Source: Olleya namhaensis (GTDB taxonomy: Bacteria > Bacteroidota > Bacteroidia > Flavobacteriales > Flavobacteriaceae). Taken from it: a stretch of 64,000 nucleotides of DNA. The stretch spans positions 163,245-227,244 of the forward strand of contig NZ_FORM01000008.1 of the NCBI RefSeq assembly GCF_900114005.1. Reading direction: 5' to 3'. This document shows positions 8,941 through 17,835 of the stretch, piece after piece; positions within the stretch are counted from its first letter, which is position 1, and each line of letters begins with the position of its first letter. The notes under the pieces are model-generated. The model had not been told where the DNA came from, searched no databases, and was given only the letters and a program-made list of their open reading frames with translations. Position numbers and translations under genes: made by a program.

Positions 8941-8972
8941 AAAACCGTTACATCACTGTAACGGTTTTTTTA
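8941..8972. terminator. Bidirectional terminator after the amidoligase operon
   Basis: CCGTTACA (8945-8952) pairs perfectly with TGTAACGG (8957-8964), loop TCAC, with A's before and T's after. It serves the plus-strand operon and the convergent T9SS cargo gene. Confidence 0.9.
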
Positions 8973-8988
8973 TATAAATAATTAGTGA

Positions 8989-11148
8989 TTATTTTCTCAC
9001 TACTACCTTTTTAGTAAAGCTTCTTGTTTCAGAAGTCATTCTTAAAATGTAAAGTCCACCAGCTAATTGATTTGTTTGAATCATGTTAGTGTTACTAGAT
9101 AAACGACCAGCTAAGACTTGCTTACCATTTACGTCCATCATAGAGTAAGTTAAAACTTCACCTTGTAATAAATTAATATTTACGTGTAACTCATTAACAA
9201 CTGGATTAGGGTATAATTTAAGACCTGCGTCTAAGTTATCGTTTCCTTTAGTTTCAGCTAATTGAGTAGCTCCAGTAGTTCTATCAGTAGAACCTGTAGT
9301 TACAATTAATAATGGATTTCCATTAGCATCTAAATCTGCACAGATTTCATTGTTTTCAATTAAATCTAAGATATAAAAAGCAGTTGTATCACCTAATTCA
9401 ATATCGTTTAAGTTAAACGTTGTTGGGTCGTAAGCTAAAGTATGTACTTTATAGTTTCCACCTGATACTGGTAAAATCATTGTTGTTGACTCACTAACAC
9501 CTTCAATAGTTAAACCTGCACCTTTAGTAAGCACTGTACCTAATTGGTATCCTACAGGTAAAACAGCATCGTTATTAGTTATTACACTAACTGAAACAGT
9601 TACTCCTGGTGTTACTACAGCAAAACCTGTAGATAATGATCCCGTACCAGCTGATACATCTTCACATTGTAATACATCTACTAAAGCAAAGCTAATTGTT
9701 TGTGTATCGCATAACGTTCCTCCATTGTAATCAGCAGAAAATAATTCAGCTTGAATCTGGAAGTTTCCTAATCCTAAACTCCAAGCAACTCCTCCTGCAG
9801 GGTAAGTATAAGGTACTACGTTTTCAATAATAACAAGTGTTTCGTTAGTATCTAAGTTAGTAGCAGTTAATCTTACGCTTTCAGATCCTCCGTCAACAAT
9901 TGCATCAACATAAAAATCTTCAGGTAAATCAGCAATATTATAAACACCACCTTGTGCTATAGTAACATTATCTGTTGTATTAGAAAAAGCAAATTCGCTA
10001 ATAGTTCCACAAGGCTCTTCACAATTAATTGTAAATGTAACACAAGAGCTATCACACTCTGCACCACCAGCATTGTTAGCTGCATAAATACTAGAACATA
10101 CTTTAAAAGTACCACATCCATGTGCCCATGAAGCAGTTGTTGCTCCTGGATAAGTATATGGTGTTGCATTTTCAGTTTTAGTATAAACGTCTCCTGTTTC
10201 TAAGTTTGTTAAAGTAAAATAAGCACTTTCAACATTTCCTGACGTTAATAAGTTGATGTTAAAATCTGCAGGTAAGTTATCAAGATCATAACTAGCACCA
10301 TCTACTATAGATACAGCAGCATCAGAAAAGTTAGAAAATTCAAATCCATCTACTTCTCCACAAATCGTGTTGTTTATTGTAAAATAAATTACATTTTCAT
10401 CACAAGCAGCACCCTGGCAGTAATTAGTAGCAAAGATTTTACTTGTAATTTTAAAATTACCAGTTCCATAACTCCAAGCAGCGTTTCCTCCTGGTGCAGT
10501 ATATGGTAAATAGTTTTCACCAACATTAAAAACTTGACCTGTAGTTAAGTTTTCAACTTTAAGACTAGCACTTTCAGACTGACCGTTTACTATTAAATCA
10601 GCATAAAAATTATTAGGTAAAGTATCTAACTCGTAAACCCCGTGGTCTACAACCGTTACAGTATCCGTTCCATTAGATAATTCTAATCCAGAAATATCTC
10701 CACATGGATTAGAACATGTAATAGTAAAACGGATTGTTTCGCTATCACAGTAAGAACTACAACTGCTATACTTATAAATTTTTGATTTTACTTCAAAGTT
10801 ACCACAACCTAAGTTCCATGCTCCGTTTCCTCCTGGAAATGTATATGGCGCATAGTTTTCGTTAATGTTGTAACATTGTCCAGTGTCTAGGTTTCTAACA
10901 TAGTATCTAGCACTGTTAGAATATCCATTTACTTGTAAATCAATATAAAAATCACTTGGAAGATCTCCAATGTAATATGATTGATTATTAGAAATGGCTG
11001 TCGAAGAGCTTCCATTAGAAAACTCAAAACCAGCAATTGAACCACAATACGTGTCTTCAAAAGCAAAAGTTTGAACCGAAAAAGCTAAGGCTACCAAAAT
11101 AAATAGCGCCCTAAAATTTAGAGTTTGATTGTGTAATTTTTTATACAT
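8989..11148 (-). CDS. Secreted repeat protein with T9SS type A sorting domain
   Basis: I start it at the ATG at 11148 (719 residues), because an in-frame start at 11199 would lie upstream of the promoter (11184-11212). A signal peptide (residues 1-29, ending in QTFA) is followed by four tandem repeats of about 112 residues. Each begins with CGxIxxFEFSN and contains LPxDFYxDL, an NLxTG segment, PYTxPGG, W and CD. A non-repeat domain of about 130 residues follows. The last 80 residues are a Por-type sorting domain (KLYPNPVVNELHV ... GGLYILRM ... KKVVVRK). The protein should be exported by Sec and then T9SS to the surface. The repeats match no family I can name. Confidence 0.85.
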   Translation of the reverse strand: MYKKLHNQTLNFRALFILVALAFSVQTFAFEDTYCGSIAGFEFSNGSSSTAISNNQSYYIGDLPSDFYIDLQVNGYSNSARYYVRNLDTGQCYNINENYAPYTFPGGNGAWNLGCGNFEVKSKIYKYSSCSSYCDSETIRFTITCSNPCGDISGLELSNGTDTVTVVDHGVYELDTLPNNFYADLIVNGQSESASLKVENLTTGQVFNVGENYLPYTAPGGNAAWSYGTGNFKITSKIFATNYCQGAACDENVIYFTINNTICGEVDGFEFSNFSDAAVSIVDGASYDLDNLPADFNINLLTSGNVESAYFTLTNLETGDVYTKTENATPYTYPGATTASWAHGCGTFKVCSSIYAANNAGGAECDSSCVTFTINCEEPCGTISEFAFSNTTDNVTIAQGGVYNIADLPEDFYVDAIVDGGSESVRLTATNLDTNETLVIIENVVPYTYPAGGVAWSLGLGNFQIQAELFSADYNGGTLCDTQTISFALVDVLQCEDVSAGTGSLSTGFAVVTPGVTVSVSVITNNDAVLPVGYQLGTVLTKGAGLTIEGVSESTTMILPVSGGNYKVHTLAYDPTTFNLNDIELGDTTAFYILDLIENNEICADLDANGNPLLIVTTGSTDRTTGATQLAETKGNDNLDAGLKLYPNPVVNELHVNINLLQGEVLTYSMMDVNGKQVLAGRLSSNTNMIQTNQLAGGLYILRMTSETRSFTKKVVVRK

Positions 11149-11183
11149 ACTTGAGGGTTTTAGATTATTTACATTTACAACTG

Positions 11184-11212
11184 CAAATCTAACCAACAAA
11201 GTTTTCCTACAA
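11184..11212 (-). promoter_or_regulatory. Promoter of the T9SS cargo gene
   Basis: On the minus strand TTG (11210-11212) and TAGATTTG (11184-11191) are 18 bases apart. The predicted transcript start near 11180 supports translation from 11148, not 11199. Confidence 0.65.
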
Positions 11213-11316
11213 GAAAATAATAGCCAAACCGTTTAATATTGTCTTTAAAAAGTTAAAGCGTTTGATTATACGGATTAAAAGCAGTAAGAAGAATTTTAAC
11301 TAAAATAATTTGGTGA

Positions 11317-11898
11317 TTAAAATAGCAGCTTAATATTGGCGTAAGAATTGCTTAATGCTTTACCCCAATCCTTCTCTCCTAGCCATTTCACCTCGGTAAT
11401 ACCCTCATTAAGTTGCGGATATAAATTACCAGAAAACGAAGACTGCATTTCATACCAATATGTAATTTTAAGTTTCGTCTTACCATTTCTTTTAAATATA
11501 TGATAAGTAATTGGCAGTGGTTTTACTATTTTAAGACCAGAAACTCCTGTTTCCTCAGCAACTTCTCTAATCGCTGTTTCTTCAATAGTTTCGTTTTTTT
11601 CTGTTTTACCTTTTGGCAAATCCCATTTATCATTACGGTAGATAAACAATATGTCCCCGTCATCATTAAAAACTTTACCACCACCTGCTATAACATTAGG
11701 CAGTTTTTTCTTGAATGTTTTTAAAAGCTTATCCTCATTATGACCTATTAAACGTACAGAAGCAACAGATTTTTTAGCCAAAGTCTTAAGGACTAAATCT
11801 ATATCTGCATCTTTAAGCAAAAAGTTTTTAAAATCAGTTTCCTTTTCAACTTTTGTAGTTAAATAGATAGGTTTGTCGTTTACAAAAATGCGTTGCAT
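11317..11898 (-). CDS. Nudix hydrolase
   Basis: The 193-residue protein contains a full Nudix box at residues 97-119, with G97, E103, R111, E112, E115, E116 and G118 in the canonical spacing for a Mg-dependent nucleoside diphosphate-X hydrolase. The first 75 residues are an N-terminal extension that is common in Bacteroidota versions. The substrate cannot be predicted. It stands alone, divergent from pyrE. Confidence 0.87.
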   Translation of the reverse strand: MQRIFVNDKPIYLTTKVEKETDFKNFLLKDADIDLVLKTLAKKSVASVRLIGHNEDKLLKTFKKKLPNVIAGGGKVFNDDGDILFIYRNDKWDLPKGKTEKNETIEETAIREVAEETGVSGLKIVKPLPITYHIFKRNGKTKLKITYWYEMQSSFSGNLYPQLNEGITEVKWLGEKDWGKALSNSYANIKLLF

Positions 11899-12006
11899 AA
11901 ATATGGGAGACTAGTATTATTTAGGTAAAAATATTAAATTTAATGACAATGACACTTTCTCTCAATTTATTTTAAAATTAATTTTAAGTAAAATTAAATA
12001 AAACTG

Positions 12007-12014
12007 TATTTTTG
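12007..12014 (+). promoter_or_regulatory. -7 element almost touching the pyrE start codon
   Basis: TATTTTTG matches TAnnTTTG and ends only four bases before the ATG at 12019. If used, transcription would begin at or within a few bases of the start codon, giving a leaderless or near-leaderless mRNA. No good -33 element is visible. Confidence 0.45.
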
Positions 12015-12018
12015 CCAT

Positions 12019-12663
12019 ATGATTTTCAACAAACAAACAGCCAGACAAACCGCAAAAGTTTTATTACAAATTAATGCGATCAAACTTCAACCTAGCGCAC
12101 CATTTACTTGGGCATCTGGTTGGAAATCTCCCATTTACTGTGATAATCGCGTCGTATTATCTTATCCTCCAGTACGTAATTATATTAGAGAGGAAATGAG
12201 TAAATTTATAGAAGAACATTATGGTAAACCTGATGTTATTGCGGGTGTAGCAACTGGTGCCATAGGTATCGGTATGTTAGTTGCAGAATATTTAAGCTTA
12301 CCGTTTATTTATGTCCGTCCTGAAGCAAAAGGTCATGGAAGAAAAAACCAAATAGAAGGTCATATAGAAAGTGGTCAAAATGTAGTGGTCGTTGAGGATC
12401 TAATAAGCACAGGAAAAAGCAGCCTTAATGCAGTAAAAGCATTAAAGGAGGCTAATGTTAATGTAAAAGGAATGGTTGCTATTTTCTCTTACGGATTTGA
12501 CGTCGCAAAAGAAAACTTTGAAACTGAAAACATCACACTACACACATTAAGTAATTACGAAAACCTATTAACGGAAGCTGCTTCTAGTAATTATATTTCT
12601 GATAAAGAAATTGAAACTTTAAGTCTTTGGAATGCCAATCCAAGTGTTTGGAACGCTAATTGA
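12019..12663 (+). CDS. pyrE: Orotate phosphoribosyltransferase
   Basis: PyrE converts orotate and PRPP to orotidine 5'-monophosphate in pyrimidine synthesis. The 214-residue length is typical. The PRPP-binding motif VVVVEDLISTGKS is complete, and the N-terminal FTWASGWKSPIYCDNR segment is the orotate-site signature. The start ATG gives the usual N-terminus for the family. It begins a plus-strand pair with the SRPBCC gene 66 bases downstream. Confidence 0.95.
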   Translation: MIFNKQTARQTAKVLLQINAIKLQPSAPFTWASGWKSPIYCDNRVVLSYPPVRNYIREEMSKFIEEHYGKPDVIAGVATGAIGIGMLVAEYLSLPFIYVRPEAKGHGRKNQIEGHIESGQNVVVVEDLISTGKSSLNAVKALKEANVNVKGMVAIFSYGFDVAKENFETENITLHTLSNYENLLTEAASSNYISDKEIETLSLWNANPSVWNAN

Positions 12664-12729
12664 TACTATGCAATAGTTGCACTATTATTTAGTACAATAC
12701 AATTTTAATAAAATAAAGACCATTATATA

Positions 12730-13137
12730 ATGAAATTACAAAGCCCAAAAGCAACCTTAGATAAATCTACAGAAGACACGTTTAATTTTTTAAGCGATGT
12801 AAAAAACTTTGAAACCTTAATGCCAGAAAACATAAGCAAGTTTGAAGTATTAGGAGAAGACAAATTTTTGTTTGCATTAAAAGGAATGCCAGAAATAGTC
12901 TTAAAAAAGAAAGAAATGACACCTAATAGCAGAATAGTACTTGGCGCTGCGGGAGGTAAATTAGACTTTTCTTTAATTGCAGATATTACTGAAATTGAAG
13001 CTAACAAAAGTGAAGTACAACTAACTTTTGAAGGTGAATTTAATGCAATGATGGCTATGATGATTAAAGGTCCTATCAATAAATTTATCGAAACTTTAGC
13101 TACTAATATGCCTAAAGCAATTAATACAATAGCTTAA
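12730..13137 (+). CDS. SRPBCC (START-like) family protein
   Basis: This 135-residue protein has the layout of a START/SRPBCC ligand-binding fold: an N-terminal strand, an STEDTFNFLSDVKNFETLMP helix region typical of polyketide-cyclase-like members, and a long C-terminal helix. No catalytic residues can be assigned. Its neighbour pyrE is on the same strand; the last 17 bases overlap the 3' end of the convergent birA gene. Function unknown. Confidence 0.75.
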   Translation: MKLQSPKATLDKSTEDTFNFLSDVKNFETLMPENISKFEVLGEDKFLFALKGMPEIVLKKKEMTPNSRIVLGAAGGKLDFSLIADITEIEANKSEVQLTFEGEFNAMMAMMIKGPINKFIETLATNMPKAINTIA

Positions 13138-13846
13138 TAGTTTTTAAATCAAAGGTTTCTAGAATTTGGTCCTCGACCATTACTTTTAATAAACCTTCTT
13201 TAGAAACCCCTTTTATAATACCAGAAAACAAACCTTCAGCTTTTTCAAATGTTGAAGGTTTTTCTTTTCTAAATAAATACTCTTCGTAAGTTTCTTGAAT
13301 TGCAAACGTATCATTTTCAATAAAAGCCATTTCTGTTTTTAATTGATTTAGTATCAACTGTAGTATTTCATCTAAATCATAATGTACACCAGTAATACTT
13401 TTTAAGGAGCTCGCTTGAGGTAAATTATCATATTTTATTTGGTTGACATTTAAACCAACACCAACTATTGAAGACTCAATACGGTTTTGTTTTATGACAT
13501 TTTCAATCAACACACCACAAATTTTCTTATTTGCTGACAAAATGTCGTTTGGCCACTTTATACTTAATTTAGGAATATTTATGCGCTCTAATACTTTTAC
13601 AATAGCTAAAGACACCACCATACTAATCTTAAATTGATCTTCAAAACGCACCGCACCAAACTGCTTATACACACTAAAAGTAAGGTTTTGGGACGGTTGT
13701 GATTGCCACGATGTCCCCATTTGACCACGCCCTTTAGTTTGGTCGTTAGTAACAACTGTAGTAAAATCTTTGACCGGAGTTTCTAAACTTAGATTGCGAA
13801 GAAACCTATTTGTAGAATCGGTGGCATTAAGTTTGATTATACGCAT
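13121..13846 (-). CDS. birA: Biotin-[acetyl-CoA-carboxylase] ligase
   Basis: BirA activates biotin with ATP and transfers it to the biotin carrier domain. The catalytic motifs are present: GRGQMGTSWQS near residue 40 and the KWPND segment near residue 100. At 241 residues it lacks the N-terminal DNA-binding domain of E. coli BirA, so it is enzyme only. It overlaps the convergent SRPBCC gene by 17 bases and is divergent from rsfS. Confidence 0.9.
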   Translation of the reverse strand: MRIIKLNATDSTNRFLRNLSLETPVKDFTTVVTNDQTKGRGQMGTSWQSQPSQNLTFSVYKQFGAVRFEDQFKISMVVSLAIVKVLERINIPKLSIKWPNDILSANKKICGVLIENVIKQNRIESSIVGVGLNVNQIKYDNLPQASSLKSITGVHYDLDEILQLILNQLKTEMAFIENDTFAIQETYEEYLFRKEKPSTFEKAEGLFSGIIKGVSKEGLLKVMVEDQILETFDLKTIKLLY

Positions 13847-13913
13847 ATTTAATATTTATCTTCGTATTATAAAATCTTATGATTTTTTTAGAGTATAAAG
13901 AACTTAAAAATAA

Positions 13914-13921
13914 TAACTTTG
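13914..13921 (+). promoter_or_regulatory. -7 element upstream of rsfS
   Basis: TAACTTTG matches TAnnTTTG and ends 20 bases before the rsfS ATG. A -33 TTG is not obvious. It would drive rsfS and ftsH. Confidence 0.5.
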
Positions 13922-13941
13922 CACAAATTTAAATATAATTA

Positions 13942-14313
13942 ATGTCGAAAGAACAACCAAACATAGATGCCCTAATTTCAACAATAGTTGAAGGTATTGA
14001 GGATGTAAAAGGAAAAGAAATAAATATTCTTGATTTAAGAGAAATTGAAAATACTGTTTGTGACTACTTTGTAATTTGCGAAGGGACTTCAAACACACAA
14101 GTAAACGCTATTGTTAGCGCAATCCAGAAAAAAGTAAGTAAAGCACTTAAAGACAAACCTTGGCATATTGAAGGTGAAGACAATGCTGAGTGGGTACTTA
14201 TGGATTATGTTAACGTTGTGGTACATGTTTTCCAGAAACAAATTAGAGAATATTACGATATAGAGAGTCTTTGGGGAGATGCCAAAGTAACTGTTATCGA
14301 AACCAACTATTAA
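13942..14313 (+). CDS. rsfS: Ribosome silencing factor
   Basis: RsfS binds ribosomal protein uL14 and blocks subunit joining when nutrients are short. The 123-residue length and the DUF143 motifs (CDYFVICEGTSNTQVNAI, HIEGEDNAEWVLMDY, VVVHVFQ, REYYDIESLWGDA) are all typical. It lies nine bases upstream of ftsH, as in other Flavobacteriaceae. Confidence 0.93.
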   Translation: MSKEQPNIDALISTIVEGIEDVKGKEINILDLREIENTVCDYFVICEGTSNTQVNAIVSAIQKKVSKALKDKPWHIEGEDNAEWVLMDYVNVVVHVFQKQIREYYDIESLWGDAKVTVIETNY

Positions 14314-14322
14314 AATCAATAC

Positions 14323-16287
14323 ATGGCTGATAAAAATAAAAAAGTAGCACCAAAAAAACCTAAATTTAATCCGTATTGGATTTATGGAGGTATTATTATT
14401 TTCTTCATAGCACTTCAGGTATTTGGTAGTAGCGCAGACACTACAAGCAAAACATCTCCTGCTCAATTTTTCGAATATTTGAGATCTGGTGATGTAGAAA
14501 AAGTAGATATCATAAACGAAACTACTGCAAAAGTTTACCTAAGAAAAGAAGCCGAAGCCAAAGAAGAACATAAAAAGTCTAAGCCAACGTCTATTTTTCC
14601 AACAACAGCTAAACTTCCAAATTATTCATTTCAATTTGGTGACTTAGCTTTATTTCAAGAATCTATAAAAGAGATCAACTCCGAAATAGGAAAAGACAAA
14701 GCTGCCGAATTAACTTTTAGCATAGACAGTAACCCTTGGGGAGAATTACTATTTAGCCTTTTACCATTTATATTATTAATTGGTGTTTGGGTATTTATAA
14801 TGCGTCGCATGTCCTCTGGAGGAGGAGGTGGAGCTGGTGGACAGATATTTAATATCGGAAAATCAAAAGCGAAACTTTTTGACGAAAATTCTGAAGTTAA
14901 AACAACCTTTAAAGATGTTGCTGGTTTAGAAGGAGCAAAAGAAGAAGTACAAGAGATTGTAGATTTCTTAAAAAATCCTGAAAAGTATACTAACTTAGGT
15001 GGAAAAATTCCAAAGGGAGCCTTACTAGTAGGACCTCCAGGAACAGGTAAAACGTTATTAGCAAAAGCAGTAGCTGGAGAAGCTAAAGTTCCTTTCTTTT
15101 CTCTATCAGGATCTGACTTTGTAGAAATGTTTGTTGGTGTTGGAGCTTCTCGTGTTAGAGACTTATTTAAGCAAGCTAAAGAGAAATCACCTGCTATTAT
15201 ATTTATTGATGAAATTGATGCCATAGGACGTGCAAGAGGTAAAAATGCAATGTCAGGTAGTAATGACGAGCGTGAAAACACGTTAAACCAATTACTAACA
15301 GAAATGGATGGTTTTGGAACCAATACAAACGTTATTGTATTAGCTGCAACCAACAGAGCAGATATATTAGATAATGCATTAATGCGTGCTGGACGTTTTG
15401 ATAGACAAATACATGTTGATCTACCAAACTTAACAGAACGTAAAGCAATATTTGAAGTACACCTTAAGCCACTTAAAAAGGTAGCAGGACTAGATGTTGA
15501 ATTTTTATCAAAACAAACACCTGGTTTTTCTGGTGCAGATATCGCAAACTTATGTAACGAAGCTGCTTTAATTGCTGCAAGACATGATAAGAAAGCTGTT
15601 GAAAAGCAAGACTTTTTAGATGCTGTTGATCGTATTGTTGGTGGTTTAGAAAAGCGTAGTAACTTATTCTCTGTTGAAGAGAAAAAGACAATCGCTTATC
15701 ACGAAGCTGGGCACGCTACAGTAAGCTGGTTTTTAGAACATGCTGACCCATTAGTAAAAGTTACTATTGTACCAAGAGGACGTAGCTTAGGAGCTGCATG
15801 GTACTTACCACAAGAAGCATTTATAACTAGAACAAGTAAGTTTTTAGATGAGATCTGTGTAACAATGGGTGGACGTGCTGCAGAAAAAATAATCTTTAAT
15901 GAAATCTCTACCGGAGCATTAAGTGATCTTGAAAATGTAACTAAAAAAGCAAAAGCTATGGTTATGATTTATGGTCTTAATGAAAAAGTAGGAAACATTA
16001 CTTACTATGATCCAGCTGGAGAAAGTGGTTTTGTTAAACCTTACAGTGAAAAAACATCTGAATTAATAGATAATGAAATCAAAAACATTGTTGAAACTGA
16101 GTTCCAACGTGCTTTAGACTTATTAGAATCTAAAAAAGATGTATTAAAACTTTTGGCGGAAAGACTAATTGAAAGAGAAGTTATTTTTAAAGATGATTTA
16201 GAAGAAATTTTAGGTAAACGTCCGTTTGCTGAAATAGATAGAAAACCATCTGAGAAAATTCAAATAGAAACAAAGGAAGAAGAATAA
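14323..16287 (+). CDS. ftsH: ATP-dependent zinc metalloprotease FtsH
   Basis: FtsH extracts and degrades membrane and soluble proteins as a membrane-anchored hexamer. Order in 654 residues: an N-terminal transmembrane segment (about 17-35), a periplasmic domain, a second transmembrane segment (about 140-160) and a glycine-rich linker. The AAA module follows with Walker A GPPGTGKT (from residue 237) and the IDEIDAIGRARG block. The zinc protease motif HEAGH spans residues 460-464. All key residues are intact. It is followed by a strong hairpin terminator. Confidence 0.96.
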   Translation: MADKNKKVAPKKPKFNPYWIYGGIIIFFIALQVFGSSADTTSKTSPAQFFEYLRSGDVEKVDIINETTAKVYLRKEAEAKEEHKKSKPTSIFPTTAKLPNYSFQFGDLALFQESIKEINSEIGKDKAAELTFSIDSNPWGELLFSLLPFILLIGVWVFIMRRMSSGGGGGAGGQIFNIGKSKAKLFDENSEVKTTFKDVAGLEGAKEEVQEIVDFLKNPEKYTNLGGKIPKGALLVGPPGTGKTLLAKAVAGEAKVPFFSLSGSDFVEMFVGVGASRVRDLFKQAKEKSPAIIFIDEIDAIGRARGKNAMSGSNDERENTLNQLLTEMDGFGTNTNVIVLAATNRADILDNALMRAGRFDRQIHVDLPNLTERKAIFEVHLKPLKKVAGLDVEFLSKQTPGFSGADIANLCNEAALIAARHDKKAVEKQDFLDAVDRIVGGLEKRSNLFSVEEKKTIAYHEAGHATVSWFLEHADPLVKVTIVPRGRSLGAAWYLPQEAFITRTSKFLDEICVTMGGRAAEKIIFNEISTGALSDLENVTKKAKAMVMIYGLNEKVGNITYYDPAGESGFVKPYSEKTSELIDNEIKNIVETEFQRALDLLESKKDVLKLLAERLIEREVIFKDDLEEILGKRPFAEIDRKPSEKIQIETKEEE

Positions 16288-16310
16288 TATCATTTTATCA
16301 TAATATATTT

Positions 16311-16353
16311 AAAAATCTTAGATTATCGCATCAGATAGTCTAAGATTTTTTAT
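16311..16353 (+). terminator. Terminator after ftsH
   Basis: A 17-bp stem with one G-U pair (16311-16327 with 16334-16350, loop GCATCA) ends in a T run. The next promoter box starts immediately behind it. Confidence 0.85.
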
Positions 16354-16358
16354 ATTTG
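16351..16358 (+). promoter_or_regulatory. -7 element of the LUD-cdsA-psd operon
   Basis: TATATTTG matches TAnnTTTG and directly abuts the ftsH terminator, 39 bases before the ATG at 16398. Any -33 contact would fall inside the terminator hairpin. Confidence 0.45.
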
Positions 16359-16397
16359 ATTATCCCATAAAGGAATTTTGATTATAGCAACGCGCGA

Positions 16398-17006
16398 ATG
16401 AGTCTGTTTAGGAAACTTTTTAGTTCTAAATCTCAGAAGAAAAAGGAAGAGTTAAAGTCTGAAGAAAGAGGCAGATATATGCCTACCCAAGACATTCCTA
16501 TTGACGAAAGTTTTACAATTAACTTCAAAAAAAACGGTGGAAAATTCCTGTATTGTGATTCTCTAGACGAAGTGTTTGAAAACTTAAACAACATTATTCT
16601 AGAAAATAACTGGGAAGACGACGCTGCATTTTTCTACGATACCAATTTAAAGGACAGATTTAAATCTTCGCAACTTAAAACAGATAGCAGCCTATCAAAT
16701 TGCACCTATTTTATTACCACTTGCGAAAACTTAATAGCCAACGATGGCTCATTATTAGTTTGCTCTAACCAATTAGCAGAGAAAAAGCTTAACGAATTTC
16801 CTAACAACGTAATTGTTTTTGCGACAACAAGTCAAATTGTTTCAAACATAGGAGAAGGTCTACGTGAAATTAAAAATAAAAACACCACGAAGATACCCAC
16901 CAACATTACGACTATCAAGCATTTTAAAATGCAAGAGGAAAAAGACTTTTTATCTTACGGAAGCAGTGCAAAAAACCTATATTTGTTGCTTTTAGAAGAC
17001 CTTTAG
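16398..17006 (+). CDS. LUD domain (LutC/YkgG-like) protein
   Basis: The 202-residue protein resembles the LUD domain seen in LutC and YkgG of lactate-utilisation systems, with motifs such as YFITTCENLIANDGSLLVCSN and the C-terminal KNLYLLLLEDL. No LutA or LutB partners are nearby, so lactate oxidation is not implied. It is the first gene of a unit with cdsA and psd, four bases upstream of cdsA, and may have another role in membrane lipid supply. Function unknown. Confidence 0.72.
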   Translation: MSLFRKLFSSKSQKKKEELKSEERGRYMPTQDIPIDESFTINFKKNGGKFLYCDSLDEVFENLNNIILENNWEDDAAFFYDTNLKDRFKSSQLKTDSSLSNCTYFITTCENLIANDGSLLVCSNQLAEKKLNEFPNNVIVFATTSQIVSNIGEGLREIKNKNTTKIPTNITTIKHFKMQEEKDFLSYGSSAKNLYLLLLEDL

Positions 17007-17010
17007 TTTT

Positions 17011-17835
17011 ATGAACGAAACCCTTACCAGAGCACTTTCAGGATTCTTATACGTAAGTTTGCTAGTAGCCTCACTGTTAAACCAACACGCTTTTATTGTG
17101 TTGTTTTTTGTGTTTGGCTTTATTTGCTTGATGGAGTTTTGTAAACTTATTCAACTAAAAAGCATTTTTCCTTATATTATATTTACAGTACTCTATTTTA
17201 TATTTGGATATTGGCAACTTGTAATGAGTTCTGACAAAGGTCTAGACGAGACCACACAAATTCTGCAAGTCATAACACTATTTGTGCAATTGCTTTTAAT
17301 TAAGGATTTATTTTCAGAAAAGACAATACCCTTATTTAGTTCTAAAAGATTTATAATCACTACGTTTTACCTATCAAGCGGATTCGTGTTTTTAGTACTA
17401 ATAGCAAACCATAATGGCCAGTTTACACCGGTTTATATATTAGGATCGTTTATATTAGTATGGGTCAATGATACCTTTGCGTATTTAGTAGGTAAGAATT
17501 TTGGTAAGCAAAAGCTATTCCCAAGTATTTCACCTAAAAAAACAGTAGAAGGCTTTTTGGGTGGTTTATTTTTTGCCTGTATTGCCAGCTATTTTATTTA
17601 TATCTTTACAGACCACACATTAACCTTTACGCATTGGTTAATTTTAAGTGTTATAATAAGCGTTTTTGGCACACTTGGAGACTTAATAGAATCTAAGTTT
17701 AAGCGTCAAGCAAAAGTTAAAGACAGTGGTGTTATTATGCCTGGACATGGTGGTCTAATGGATCGCTTTGACAGCATGATATTTGCAGCTCCTTTTATTT
17801 ATTTATTTCTAAGAATTTTAAATTATGTTTCATAA
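17011..17835 (+). CDS. cdsA: Phosphatidate cytidylyltransferase
   Basis: CdsA makes CDP-diacylglycerol from phosphatidic acid and CTP, the precursor for bacterial phospholipids. The 274-residue protein is almost all transmembrane (about seven or eight segments) and ends with the family signature: GDLIESKFKRQ, then KDSG, then PGHGGLMDRFDS. It overlaps the psd start by 11 bases, so the two are translationally coupled. Confidence 0.94.
   Translation: MNETLTRALSGFLYVSLLVASLLNQHAFIVLFFVFGFICLMEFCKLIQLKSIFPYIIFTVLYFIFGYWQLVMSSDKGLDETTQILQVITLFVQLLLIKDLFSEKTIPLFSSKRFIITTFYLSSGFVFLVLIANHNGQFTPVYILGSFILVWVNDTFAYLVGKNFGKQKLFPSISPKKTVEGFLGGLFFACIASYFIYIFTDHTLTFTHWLILSVIISVFGTLGDLIESKFKRQAKVKDSGVIMPGHGGLMDRFDSMIFAAPFIYLFLRILNYVS

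Noticed and set aside
14655..15353. Minus-strand open frame opposite ftsH
   Set aside because: Lies entirely inside ftsH with low-complexity, non-protein-like composition; a shadow of the real gene.
16398..17006. Lactate oxidation operon
   Set aside because: Only a LUD-domain protein is present; LutA and LutB are missing and the neighbours make phospholipids.
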